Shown here: positions 9,687 to 17,534 of the stretch, one piece after another
Numbering within the stretch: position 1 is the first letter of the stretch
How the letters are laid out: each line of letters opens with the position of its first letter
DNA from: Rhizobiales bacterium NRL2
GTDB taxonomy: Bacteria; Pseudomonadota; Alphaproteobacteria; Minwuiales; Minwuiaceae
Direction: 5' to 3'
Assembly (NCBI GenBank): GCA_001664005.1
Contig: CP016093.1
Span: forward strand, 1,185,001-1,249,000
DNA length: 64,000 bases
Program-made: the position numbers and the translations under genes
Notes under the pieces: generated by a model
Told to the model about the DNA's origin: nothing
Database searches by the model: none
What the model saw: the letters and a program-made list of their open reading frames with translations, nothing else

Positions 9687-9860
9687 TCAGCGGTCGACGA
9701 TCATCTGGAAGCCGCCGAAGATCATGCGCTTGCCGTCGAAGGGCATTTCCATCTGGCCGGCAATACGCGCATCTTCCATGACCTTCTTCATGCCCGCGTC
9801 CCGCACTTCCCGGGAGGGCCAGAGGATCCAGGAGAAGACGACGGTTTCGTCCAGCCCCCG
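9687..9860 (-). pseudogene. Remnant of a DUF1428 (YbaA-like) gene, C-terminal half only
   Basis: Reading the minus strand gives DETVVFSWILWPSREVRD, then AGMKKVMEDARIAGQ, MEMPFDGKRMIFGG and FQMIVDR before a TGA at 9687-9689. This matches the C-terminal half of the DUF1428/YbaA family, whose members are about 115-120 residues and end this way. Upstream of DET the similarity stops. The frame continues into unrelated sequence and reaches a TGA near 9911-9913 without ATG, GTG or TTG at a sensible place. The N-terminal half seems to have been lost, probably by deletion next to the yjbQ-like gene, whose stop lies about 40 nt away. Confidence 0.75.
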
Positions 9861-9900
9861 TGGCCCGCCATTTCTTCGTGTGCATGCCGGTCCGGCATTG

Positions 9901-10320
9901 CTATTCGCCGATCAGATGCAGCGCGACCCTGCGGCTGTGCGGCCGGGTGCGGTGTTCGAACAGATGGATGCCCTGCCACGTGCCGAGCTGCAGCCGCCCG
10001 GCCGCCAGCGGCACGGAGAGGCTGGTCGCGGTCAGCGCGCCGCGGATGTGGGCGGGCATGTCGTCCGGCCCCTCCGCCGTATGGCGATAGAGTGCGGGAT
10101 CGTCGGCGATCAGCCGGCTGAAGAAATCCTCCAGATCCCGCAGGACGTCCGGGTCGGCGTTCTCCTGGATCAGCAGCGATGCCGAGGTGTGGCGCACATG
10201 CAGGGTCAGCAGCCCGTCCGTCAGTCCGGTTCCTCGCCGCCAGCCGTCGACCTCGCGGGTGATGTCGAGCAGTCCCCGGCCGCGCGTCCCGAATTCCAGT
10301 TCGCCCAGATGCTGTCTCAC
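9901..10320 (-). CDS. YjbQ family protein (secondary thiamine-phosphate synthase type)
   Basis: A 140-residue member of the UPF0047/YjbQ family. Family hallmarks are LHVRHTSASLLIQENADPDV, the histidine-rich YRHTAEGPDDMPAHIRG and the C-terminal LGTWQGIHLFEHR. Some homologues show weak thiamine-phosphate synthase activity, but the true role is unsettled. I placed the start at GTG 10320 (VRQHLGELEF), because the longer open frame up to 10500 adds 60 low-complexity Arg/Pro residues that do not belong to the family. It is read divergently from the TRAP binding protein gene and lies directly upstream of the DUF1428 remnant. Confidence 0.85.
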   Translation of the reverse strand: MRQHLGELEFGTRGRGLLDITREVDGWRRGTGLTDGLLTLHVRHTSASLLIQENADPDVLRDLEDFFSRLIADDPALYRHTAEGPDDMPAHIRGALTATSLSVPLAAGRLQLGTWQGIHLFEHRTRPHSRRVALHLIGE

Positions 10321-10517
10321 CGCGCCGCCTCTTCTGCCGCCGCCCGCTGTCCTTTCTAGGCTCCGCCGCGCTGCGCGCAACCGCCTGTCGACGCGCGCGC
10401 CATGCACCGGCATCGGAGGGGGTGTCGGATTGCGCGCAATTGGCATAGGATCGCCCTTTGCCGTCCCGGGGAGTTTGGGGCGGCGTTCATACAGGCTCAT
10501 TCCTGGGGAGGATCACA

Positions 10518-11669
10518 ATGAGTAACCTGAAAGGCCGCGTCATCGCGGCTCTGGCGGCGGGCGCCTTCGTCGTCTCCACGGCGGCTACTGCCGAAACCCT
10601 GAAACTGGCGACCGGCTTCCCGCCGGGCAGCGTCGCCGCCGAGTCGGCCGAACTGCTGGCCAAGAAGACCGAGGAATTCACCAACGGCGATCTCAAGGTG
10701 AAGGTCTTTCCGCTGTCGCTGCTGAACCTGAAGGAAACCCCGCCGGGCCTGCGCGACGGCATCGCCGATCTGGGCTATGTCCTGCCGCCGTATTATCCGG
10801 CCGAATACGCCAACACCAATCTGGCCGCCGATCTCAACATGGTGTCCACCCTGGCCGACGACCAGTCCGGCGCACCGGCGGCCGTCGCCGGCGCCATGAG
10901 CGAGTACGTCTTCTTCGAATGCCCGGACTGCCAGAAGGAATGGCGTCAGCAGAACCAGGTCTATCTGGGCACCGGCGCCAGCGGCATCTACGTCCTGCAC
11001 TGCAATACCCCGGTCGTGACGCTGGAGCAGGCGCAGGGCAAGAAGTACCGCTCGGGCGGCGCGAACTTCGGCCGCTGGGCCGAGGCCGTGGGCGGCATCA
11101 AGGTCTCCATGCCGGGCAACGACATCTATTCGGCGATGGAGCAGGGCGTGCTCGATTGCGGCATGTTCTCGACCGCCGAGCTGTCGAACCTGCAGCTCTT
11201 CGACGTGACCAGCCACATTACCATGCGGGTGCCCGGTGGCCTGTTCGCTGGCGTGGCGCTGAACAACGCCAACCGCGATGCGTGGCAGGATCTGTCCGAG
11301 TCGGGCCGCCGCGCCCTGCTCGACGCTTCCGCCTATTCGACGGCCTACTTCACCTATGAGTACGTGCAGCGCGGCTATCGGAACGTGGAGAAGGGCAAGG
11401 GCATGGGCATCGAGGTCCACGAGCCCTCGCCGGAACTGCTGGAGACGAGCCGCGAGTTCGCGCGCAACGATGTCGCCACGATCGTCGAGACCTTCAAGAA
11501 CGACTACGGCGTGGACAACGCCGAAGCGAAGGTCGCGAAGTTCCGCGAACTGCTGGCGAAGTGGGAAAAGCTCACTGCCGGCAAGGGCGATGATCTCGAG
11601 GCGCTGACCAGGCTCTATGCCGACGAGATCTACAGCAAGGTCGATGCCTCGACCTACGGCATGGACTGA
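10518..11669 (+). CDS. TRAP transporter substrate-binding protein (DctP family), orphan
   Basis: Periplasmic solute receptor of the TRAP type, 383 residues. It starts with a classical signal peptide (MSNLKGRVIAALAAGAFVVS, cleavage likely after TATA), then KLATGFPPGS and the DctP fold. A CPDC pair in the FFECPDCQKEW segment and a lone Cys in VLHCNTP could form disulfides. The GGGGAGG ribosome site at 10505-10511 supports ATG 10518. The membrane subunits DctQ and DctM are not adjacent, so it either works with distant permease genes or is a stand-alone sensor-type receptor. A perfect terminator hairpin follows. Confidence 0.87.
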   Translation: MSNLKGRVIAALAAGAFVVSTAATAETLKLATGFPPGSVAAESAELLAKKTEEFTNGDLKVKVFPLSLLNLKETPPGLRDGIADLGYVLPPYYPAEYANTNLAADLNMVSTLADDQSGAPAAVAGAMSEYVFFECPDCQKEWRQQNQVYLGTGASGIYVLHCNTPVVTLEQAQGKKYRSGGANFGRWAEAVGGIKVSMPGNDIYSAMEQGVLDCGMFSTAELSNLQLFDVTSHITMRVPGGLFAGVALNNANRDAWQDLSESGRRALLDASAYSTAYFTYEYVQRGYRNVEKGKGMGIEVHEPSPELLETSREFARNDVATIVETFKNDYGVDNAEAKVAKFRELLAKWEKLTAGKGDDLEALTRLYADEIYSKVDASTYGMD

Positions 11670-11696
11670 CCGTCCGCACCGATCGAAGACCCGTAT

Positions 11697-11727
11697 GGGG
11701 GCGGCGGAGCAATCCGCCGCCCCCTTC
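11697..11727. terminator. Terminator between convergent TRAP receptor and YejA-like genes
   Basis: A perfect 12-bp inverted repeat (GGGGGCGGCGGA at 11697-11708, TCCGCCGCCCCC at 11713-11724) has a GCAA tetraloop. It lies between the stops of two convergent genes (11669 and 11739) and probably serves both strands. T runs are short on either side. Confidence 0.82.
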
Positions 11728-11738
11728 GATTCCGGGGT

Positions 11739-13694
11739 TTACTCGGCCCTCCACCAGGTCGTCAGCACCGGTCCGTAGACCGGCGTCTCGCCGGGGCGGC
11801 GCAGGCCGCTGTCGACGATCATCCGCACCGTGGGCTCCCAGTAGAGGGGGATGACGTAGCGCCCGGCGCGCAGGAGCCGGTCGAGGCTGCGCGAGGCGGC
11901 CCGCAGTTCGTCGCGCGTCGCCGCCGCGGTCATCCGCGCGACCATTTCGTCCACCGCCGCCGAGCGCACGCCCGCATAGTTGCGGCTGGCGGGTTCGTCC
12001 GCCTGGGCCGAACCCCAGTAGTACCATTGTTCGGAGCCGGGACTGAGCGACTGGTACCAGTGGTTGACGATCATGTCGAATTCGAAGCCGCGCCGGCGGC
12101 GCTCGAACTGCGCGGGATCGACGGTGCGCACGTCGGCGCTGATGCCCAGCCGCTCAAGCGAGCGCGCGAAGTGCAGCGCCAGCCGTTCCTGATCTGGCTG
12201 GTAGAGCAGGATCTCGAAGGCGAAGGGCCGGCCATCGGCATTCCGAAGCGCCCGGTCGGTCCCGATCCGCCAGCCGGCCTCGTCCAGCAGATCCAGCGCC
12301 CGTTTGAGGTTCTCCCGGCGGGCCGTCGCGTCCGGGGTGCCCGGCGGGACGACCGCCGGCCCGAAGGTTTCGGGCGGCGTCTCGCTCCGCCAGGGTTCCA
12401 GCAGCCGGCGCTGCGCGGCGTCGGGCAGTCCGCTGGCAGCGAGATCGCTGTTTTCGAAATAGCTCTCGTTACGCCGATAGGCGCCATAATAGAGGTTCTC
12501 GTTGGCCCATTCGAAGTCGAAGGCCAGCGTCAGCGCTTCCCGCACCTCGGGATTGTCAAAGGGCGGCTGGCGCGTGTTGAAGACGAAGCCGCGCATGCCG
12601 GCGGGCCGTTTCATGGGCAGTTCCAGACGGTGGAAGCGTCCGTCGCGCATGGCGGGGAAGTCGTAGCTTTCCACCCAGCGCGCCGGATCGTCCTCGTAGT
12701 GGACGTCATAGACGCCGGCCTTCAGCGATTCGAAGCGGGCCGTGCCGTCGCGGAAGAACTCGTAGACGATGCGGTCGAAATTGTAGTCGCCCCGGTTCAC
12801 GTTCAGCTCGCGGCCCCAGTAGTCCTCGCGCCGGAGGTATTCGATGCGGCGGCCGGGCTCGATCCGGCCGACCTCGTAGGGGCCGCTGCCGGGAATGGGC
12901 GTCAGCGTCGTGCGGTCGAAGCCGTTGGCCTCGAACCAGTGGCTGGGCAGCACCGGCATCAGCGCCATCAGCATCGGCAGTTCCCGGTTGTCGCCGCCGC
13001 GGAAATGGAAGGTGACGTCGCGGCCGTCGACCTCCACGCGGGCGACTTCCTTGTAGTAGAGGCGATGGTTCGGGCGGCCGCTGTCGCGGAGCGTCTTCCA
13101 CGACCACAGGATGTCGTGGACCGTGACCGGCTCGCCATCGGCGAAGCGCGCGCCCTGGCGCAGGCGGAAACGGATCCACTTGCGCGCGGGATCCATCTCC
13201 ACCTCCTCGGCGATCAGGCCATAGAGGGAAAAGGGTTCGTCCTGGGAACGCTTGGTCAGCGCCTCGAAGACCAGCCGCCAGCCTTCCGCCGCCTGGCCCC
13301 TGAAGATGAAGGGGTTGAGACTGTCGAAGCTGCCCTGCTGCGCCGCCAGGGTGAGCGTGCCGCCCTTCGGCGCGGCCGGATCGACATAGCCGAAATGGGG
13401 GAATCCGGGCGGATAGGCAGGCTCGCCGTGCATGGCGATGCCGTGATTTGACTGGGCGGTGGCGGCGGCGCCGGCCAGAGCGGCCGCGAGGCCTAGGAAT
13501 CCACCTCCAGCCAGTCGTCGAAGTCGTTGCTGGAGACGCCGAGAGCCGCGTCGATCCGCACCCGGAGCTGTTCCAGGTCGGCCCGCGACATCCGGCGCGA
13601 GATCACGGAATCGTCGTTGATGGCCACCGCGATGCGATAGCCCTCCTTGCTCTCCGTGATCAGGACCGGCAGGTCGAACATGAACCGTCTCCAT
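11739..13694 (-). CDS. YejA-like peptide ABC transporter substrate-binding protein (start unresolved)
   Basis: Extracellular solute-binding protein family 5 of the microcin C/oligopeptide (YejA) type. The mature part begins near SNHGIAMHGEPAYPPGFPHF, followed by PAAPKGGTLTLAAQQGSFDS, the standard YejA opening, and runs to the end (ETPVYGPVLTTWWRAE). A hydrophobic signal region (LAGGGFLGLAAALAGAAATA) precedes it. The 5' boundary is a problem. No ATG, GTG or TTG occurs in frame between that region and ATG 13694, whose use would add about 60 atypical residues and engulf a 62-codon gene. A CTG at 13514 (LAGGG) would give a more sensible signal peptide. No permease or ATPase genes are adjacent. 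Confidence 0.82.
   Translation of the reverse strand: METVHVRPAGPDHGEQGGLSHRGGHQRRFRDLAPDVAGRPGTAPGADRRGSRRLQQRLRRLAGGGFLGLAAALAGAAATAQSNHGIAMHGEPAYPPGFPHFGYVDPAAPKGGTLTLAAQQGSFDSLNPFIFRGQAAEGWRLVFEALTKRSQDEPFSLYGLIAEEVEMDPARKWIRFRLRQGARFADGEPVTVHDILWSWKTLRDSGRPNHRLYYKEVARVEVDGRDVTFHFRGGDNRELPMLMALMPVLPSHWFEANGFDRTTLTPIPGSGPYEVGRIEPGRRIEYLRREDYWGRELNVNRGDYNFDRIVYEFFRDGTARFESLKAGVYDVHYEDDPARWVESYDFPAMRDGRFHRLELPMKRPAGMRGFVFNTRQPPFDNPEVREALTLAFDFEWANENLYYGAYRRNESYFENSDLAASGLPDAAQRRLLEPWRSETPPETFGPAVVPPGTPDATARRENLKRALDLLDEAGWRIGTDRALRNADGRPFAFEILLYQPDQERLALHFARSLERLGISADVRTVDPAQFERRRRGFEFDMIVNHWYQSLSPGSEQWYYWGSAQADEPASRNYAGVRSAAVDEMVARMTAAATRDELRAASRSLDRLLRAGRYVIPLYWEPTVRMIVDSGLRRPGETPVYGPVLTTWWRAE
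13493..13681 (-). CDS. Small hypothetical protein (62 residues)
   Basis: A 62-residue acidic protein starting at ATG 13681 with a GGAGACGG ribosome site 3 nt upstream of a TTC spacer. It has no signal peptide or membrane helix. A central stretch (SRADLEQLRVRIDAALG) looks like an amphipathic helix, and the tail DFDDWLEVDS is acidic. I do not recognise the family. It lies between the divergent thioesterase and the YejA-like gene, and its last 20 or so nucleotides overlap the YejA signal-peptide region in another frame. The good ribosome site makes it more credible than the alternative frame across the same DNA. Confidence 0.55.
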   Translation of the reverse strand: MFDLPVLITESKEGYRIAVAINDDSVISRRMSRADLEQLRVRIDAALGVSSNDFDDWLEVDS

Positions 13695-13851
13695 CCCGCC
13701 GGCGCGGCCGATCCGCTGGACCCGCGCGCCGAGGCCGTTCCATATTGCGCGCCACTTCGTTAAGAAACCGTCGATGAGGGCCAACGCCTGCTCCCGCCTT
13801 TTCGTGCCTGTCGCCAGATCACACGAGCCAATCTAGCTGAACCGAGGCTGC

Positions 13852-14262
13852 ATGACCGACCCAATCGAAGCCGGCTTCGAGCCCCTGACCGATGCCGGTC
13901 CGTTCTCTTCCATCATCGGCCCCACATATCAGAGACGGGAAGCGGATGGCTCCCTCACTTTCGCCCTTTACGTGGCGCCGAAGCACCTGAACGCGCGCGG
14001 CGTGGTGCATGGCGGCATGCTGATGAGTTTCATGGACCAGTTGCTGGGGCGGACCGTGCACAACGAGATCGGCCGCAGGCCGACGGCGACCGTGCAACTC
14101 GACAACCAGTTCCTGGCCGGCGTGCACGAAGGCGAACTGGTGATCGGCAAGGGCAATGTCGAACGGGTGACACGCAGTCTGGTCTTCGTTACCGGCCGGC
14201 TCACCGTCGGCGAGCAGACGGCGCTGGTATCGTCGGGCGTGTGGAAGATACTCGGAGTCTGA
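13852..14262 (+). CDS. PaaI-family hotdog-fold thioesterase
   Basis: A 136-residue acyl-CoA thioesterase of the PaaI/4HBT superfamily. The key motif is ARGVVHGGMLMSFMDQLLGR, in which the HGG and following Asp are the usual catalytic and CoA-contact region, followed by TVQLDNQFLAG and the C-terminal strand LVSSGVWKIL. Members hydrolyse medium-chain or aromatic acyl-CoA. The next gene starts 65 nt downstream on the same strand, so co-transcription is possible but not compelling. Confidence 0.85.
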   Translation: MTDPIEAGFEPLTDAGPFSSIIGPTYQRREADGSLTFALYVAPKHLNARGVVHGGMLMSFMDQLLGRTVHNEIGRRPTATVQLDNQFLAGVHEGELVIGKGNVERVTRSLVFVTGRLTVGEQTALVSSGVWKILGV

Positions 14263-14327
14263 TGCGGGTGTTTCCGCCGCCGCCGCCCGGTTAGACTGGA
14301 TTCACCACCTTGCACGCGGGATGGCCC

Positions 14328-15296
14328 ATGGAAATGTCCGAGACCAGGAGGCGAAACGCGCGGCTCGTGCTGCTGACCGCGGTGTCGGACGAACGGCAGG
14401 TCGACCGCACGCTGATGGCCGCCTGGTCGGTGCGCCAGCGCCACCCCGATGCGCCGATCGCCGTGGTCACCGACCGGCCCGGGCACAGGCTCTGGCGCAG
14501 CGGGCTGTTCAATATCGTCGTCTCGGCCGCCGACCTGCCTGAGGCAAACACCGCCGACTGCTGCCTGCTGGCGTTGGAGCGCGGCATCTTCGATCGGGCC
14601 CTCCATCTCGATTCGCATTGCCGGCTGCGGGCCGACGATGTCGATCCGGCGTTCGCCGCCCTGGACAAGGCGGAGATCGCGGTGGCGATGGACGCCGAAG
14701 GTCCGTCCTCCGGCATCGTGATGATGCGGCGCACGAAGCAGGCTGCGGCCCTGCTCAAGGGCTGGTCGGAACGGATCCGCGCCGGGATGGCGACCGGCCC
14801 TGGCCTGGACCGGGTGATCCGGCGTGCGGCCGCCAACGACATGGTCGCCGGGCTGCCCGAAGGGTGGCTGCCCCGGCCGTCCGGCGGGGAGGCCGATGTG
14901 CCGCTGGTCGAGGTGCGCCGCGGCGACGTCGCCCGGCTTTACGCCGAGCTGCTCAACTTCGCGCTGCACCGGCTGCTTTCCAACGACATGAAACGGGCGG
15001 CGGCGGTCTACGCGCGGGTGGCGCTGGCGGCGCATCCGGACCTGCCCCAGCTCGGCTCCGAGCGGCTGGTGGCCCACATCTCCGCGATGTTCGGAACGAA
15101 ACTGCCCCGTCTCGGCCAGCCGGAACTGGCGCAGCTCGACGCCTTGCTCCACCACGCCGCGCGGGAGGATCCGGCCGGCAATCTGCTCGGCATCGCGGCG
15201 CTGCATCTGGAGATGGGGCAGGTCAAGACCGCCATCGCGGTGCTGCGCATGGTCTACCATATGCGCTTCCGCAAGCCTGCGCCGCTGCCGGGCTGA
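14328..15296 (+). CDS. Putative nucleotide-diphospho-sugar transferase-like protein with helical C terminus
   Basis: A 322-residue protein I recognise only at the fold level. The N-terminal half resembles a GT-A glycosyltransferase: VLLTAVSDERQVDRTLMAAW, PIAVVTDRPG, then RALHLDSHCRLRADDVDP, where LDSHCRL stands in the place of the LDxD metal-binding motif, and GPSSGIVMMRRTKQAAALLK, like the NSGV loop of GT8-type enzymes. The changed metal motif leaves activity doubtful. The C-terminal third is helical and TPR-like (AAVYARVALAAHPDLPQLG and LLGIAALHLEMGQVKTAIAV). I used ATG 14328; ATG 14334 is also possible. Confidence 0.55.
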   Translation: MEMSETRRRNARLVLLTAVSDERQVDRTLMAAWSVRQRHPDAPIAVVTDRPGHRLWRSGLFNIVVSAADLPEANTADCCLLALERGIFDRALHLDSHCRLRADDVDPAFAALDKAEIAVAMDAEGPSSGIVMMRRTKQAAALLKGWSERIRAGMATGPGLDRVIRRAAANDMVAGLPEGWLPRPSGGEADVPLVEVRRGDVARLYAELLNFALHRLLSNDMKRAAAVYARVALAAHPDLPQLGSERLVAHISAMFGTKLPRLGQPELAQLDALLHHAAREDPAGNLLGIAALHLEMGQVKTAIAVLRMVYHMRFRKPAPLPG

Positions 15297-15401
15297 AGCT
15301 GTATGAAATCCAGCTAATCCGGTCCGTTAGCGAAGCTCGTTTGACTTGCACCCGCAATCGGGTCAATAGCACGGCAACCGCAACCCATCGGACATCCGTG
15401 A

Positions 15402-16634
15402 ATGCCGCAACGACCCGGACGCCAGTTCCTCCAGGTGCCAGGACCGACCAATGTGCCGGACCGCATCCTGCGCGCCATGCACCGGCCGGCGCTGGACTTC
15501 TCCAGTCCCGACTTCATGGACATCGCCACCCGGTGTCTGGCGGAGATCAAGCCGCTGTTCGGCACCTCGGGGGAGGTCTTCTTCTACACCGCCTCGGGCC
15601 ACGGCGCCTGGGAAGCGGCCTTCGTCAACCTGTTCCGGCCCGGCGACACCATCCTGATGCCGGAGACCGGTCGCTTTTCGCGCACCTGGGGGGAGATGGC
15701 GAAGACGCTCGGCCTGCACGTCGAGACCTTCGAGAGCGACTGGCGCACCGGCATCGACGCCGATCGGGTGGAAGAGGCGCTGCGCGCCGATGCCGGCCAC
15801 GAGATCAAGGCCGTGCTGGCGGTCCACGTGGAGACCGCCACGGGCGTGGCCTCCGACATGCCGGCGCTGCGCCGCGCCATCGACGCCGCCGGCCATCCGG
15901 CGCTGCTGGTGGTGGACGCCATCGCCTCCTTCATGACCACGCCGCTGCCCATGGACGAATGGGGCATCGACGTCATCATCGCCGCCTGCCAGAAGGGCCT
16001 GATGATGCCGCCCGGTCTGTCCTTCAACGCCGTCAGCGACCGCGCCTACGCCGCCTCCCGGGAGGGCGGGACGCTGCGCGACTACTGGTCGTGGAAGGCG
16101 CGCCTGGACATGGAGCAGTACCGGCGCTTCGCCGGCACCGCGCCGGAGCACCTGTTCTTCGGCCTGCTGGAAGCCATCGCGATGATCAACGAGTGGGGGA
16201 CCGACGCCGTCTTCGCCCGCCATCGCCGTTTGGCGGAGGCCGTCCGGCGTTGCGCCGCCTGCTGGACCCGGGGCGGTGCGCTGGAGTTCAACGCGCTGAG
16301 GCCGGCGGAGCGGGCGGATTCACTTACCGTGATGCGCTGCGCCGATGGTGCGGATGCGGACATGATCCGCTTCACTGCGCGCGAGTGTTTCGACGTCGCC
16401 ATCGGCGGCGGCCTCGGATTGCTGGCCGGGAAGGTCATCCGCATCGGCCACATGGGCGATCTCAACGACCCGATGATCCTGGGCGCGCTGGCGGGCGTGG
16501 AAGCCACGCTGCGGCGGCTGGATATACCTCACGAGAGCGGCCTGACCGAGGCCGTGCAGTTCCTGTCGGAGACCGCGGCCGATCCCGACCGCCGCCCTGA
16601 CGGCCGCCGGTGGCTCGATCCCGCCTCAGATTAG
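15402..16634 (+). CDS. Class V aminotransferase, serine-glyoxylate/alanine-glyoxylate type
   Basis: PLP-dependent aminotransferase of the serine--glyoxylate type, 410 residues. It opens with FLQVPGPTNVPDRILRAM, the family signature, has ASGHGAWEAAF in the cofactor phosphate region, LLVVDAIASF with the ring-contacting Asp, and the Schiff-base Lys in AACQKGLMMPPG. The typical reaction moves the amino group of serine or alanine to glyoxylate, giving glycine plus hydroxypyruvate or pyruvate. That would fit with the malyl-CoA lyase elsewhere in the window, which releases glyoxylate. The 3' end overlaps the convergent DMT gene by 9 nt. Confidence 0.88.
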   Translation: MPQRPGRQFLQVPGPTNVPDRILRAMHRPALDFSSPDFMDIATRCLAEIKPLFGTSGEVFFYTASGHGAWEAAFVNLFRPGDTILMPETGRFSRTWGEMAKTLGLHVETFESDWRTGIDADRVEEALRADAGHEIKAVLAVHVETATGVASDMPALRRAIDAAGHPALLVVDAIASFMTTPLPMDEWGIDVIIAACQKGLMMPPGLSFNAVSDRAYAASREGGTLRDYWSWKARLDMEQYRRFAGTAPEHLFFGLLEAIAMINEWGTDAVFARHRRLAEAVRRCAACWTRGGALEFNALRPAERADSLTVMRCADGADADMIRFTARECFDVAIGGGLGLLAGKVIRIGHMGDLNDPMILGALAGVEATLRRLDIPHESGLTEAVQFLSETAADPDRRPDGRRWLDPASD

Positions 16635-17534
16635 CGCCAGCTTGCGCTCCCGGTGGAAGACGTAGAGCCCGGAGCCGACGATCACCGCGATCCCGGCCCA
16701 GGTCACCGCGTCCGGGAAGTCGCCGAAGATCGCCAGTCCCAGCGCCGTCGCGCTGATGATTTCCAGATACTGGAATGGCGCCAGGATGCCGGCGTCGGCG
16801 CGGCGGAAGGCGTGCACGACCAGAATATGGCCGCCCGTGGCGACGCAGCCCAGCAGCGCCAGCCAGGCGAATTCGGTCCAGTCCGGCAACACGGGAATGA
16901 AGACGGCCGGCATGAAGCCGCTGAACGCGCCGTACAGAAGCGCCGCGCCCGCCGTCGCCGCGCCGGAGATGCCGGCCGTCAGCTGCATGGTCACGGCGTC
17001 GCCGCTGCGGGCCAGCTTGCGGGTCAGCACCAGATAGAATGCGAAACAGCCTGCTGCGCCGACGGGCAGCAGGGCGGGCCAGCCGACCGCCTCGAAACTG
17101 GGGCGGATGATCAGCAGCGCGCCGCCGAAGCCGACCGCCACGGCAGTCAGCCGCCGCCAGCCGACCTTCTCGCCCAGCAGCACCGCCGACAGCAAGGTCA
17201 GCAGCAGGGGCTCGACGAAGAAGATGGCGATGGCGTCGGCAATGGGCAGCGACTGCAGCGCGGTGAAGAACAGGATCGTCGCGCCGGCGATCAGCACGCC
17301 GCGGGCGGCATGCGCCGGCCATACCGGCAGGGCGCGCAGCAGATCGGCGCGGCTGGCCAGCGGCAGCAGGATCAGCGACTGCATCACGAAGCGCGCCAGC
17401 GCGATCTCCGCCGCTGGCAGCCGTTCGCCGGTGTGTTTCGCGATGGCGTCGATGCAGGGCAGCGTCAGCATCGCCAGCGCCATCAGCAGCATGCCGGTCT
17501 CGGTGTCGGAACGGCGCGGCCGCGGCGCCTTCAT
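16626..17534 (-). CDS. EamA/DMT family permease
   Basis: Drug/metabolite transporter of the EamA (RhaT/YdcZ) type, 302 residues, with ten predicted hydrophobic helices in two five-helix repeats (EamA halves starting near GMLLMALAMLTLPCIDAIAK and PVGAAGCFAFYLVLTRKLAR). It probably exports small metabolites or amino acids; the substrate is unknown. It starts at ATG 17534, overlapping the pyrD stop by 4 nt (ATGA arrangement), so the two are translationally coupled. The adjoining frames form one very long open frame, but the real product ends here. Confidence 0.88.
   Translation of the reverse strand: MKAPRPRRSDTETGMLLMALAMLTLPCIDAIAKHTGERLPAAEIALARFVMQSLILLPLASRADLLRALPVWPAHAARGVLIAGATILFFTALQSLPIADAIAIFFVEPLLLTLLSAVLLGEKVGWRRLTAVAVGFGGALLIIRPSFEAVGWPALLPVGAAGCFAFYLVLTRKLARSGDAVTMQLTAGISGAATAGAALLYGAFSGFMPAVFIPVLPDWTEFAWLALLGCVATGGHILVVHAFRRADAGILAPFQYLEIISATALGLAIFGDFPDAVTWAGIAVIVGSGLYVFHRERKLALI

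Noticed and set aside
9649-9885. 78-codon minus-strand frame over the DUF1428 remnant
   Set aside because: It reads the remnant in a shifted frame (MHTKKWRATGAG...), while the conserved DUF1428 residues are in the adjoining frame.
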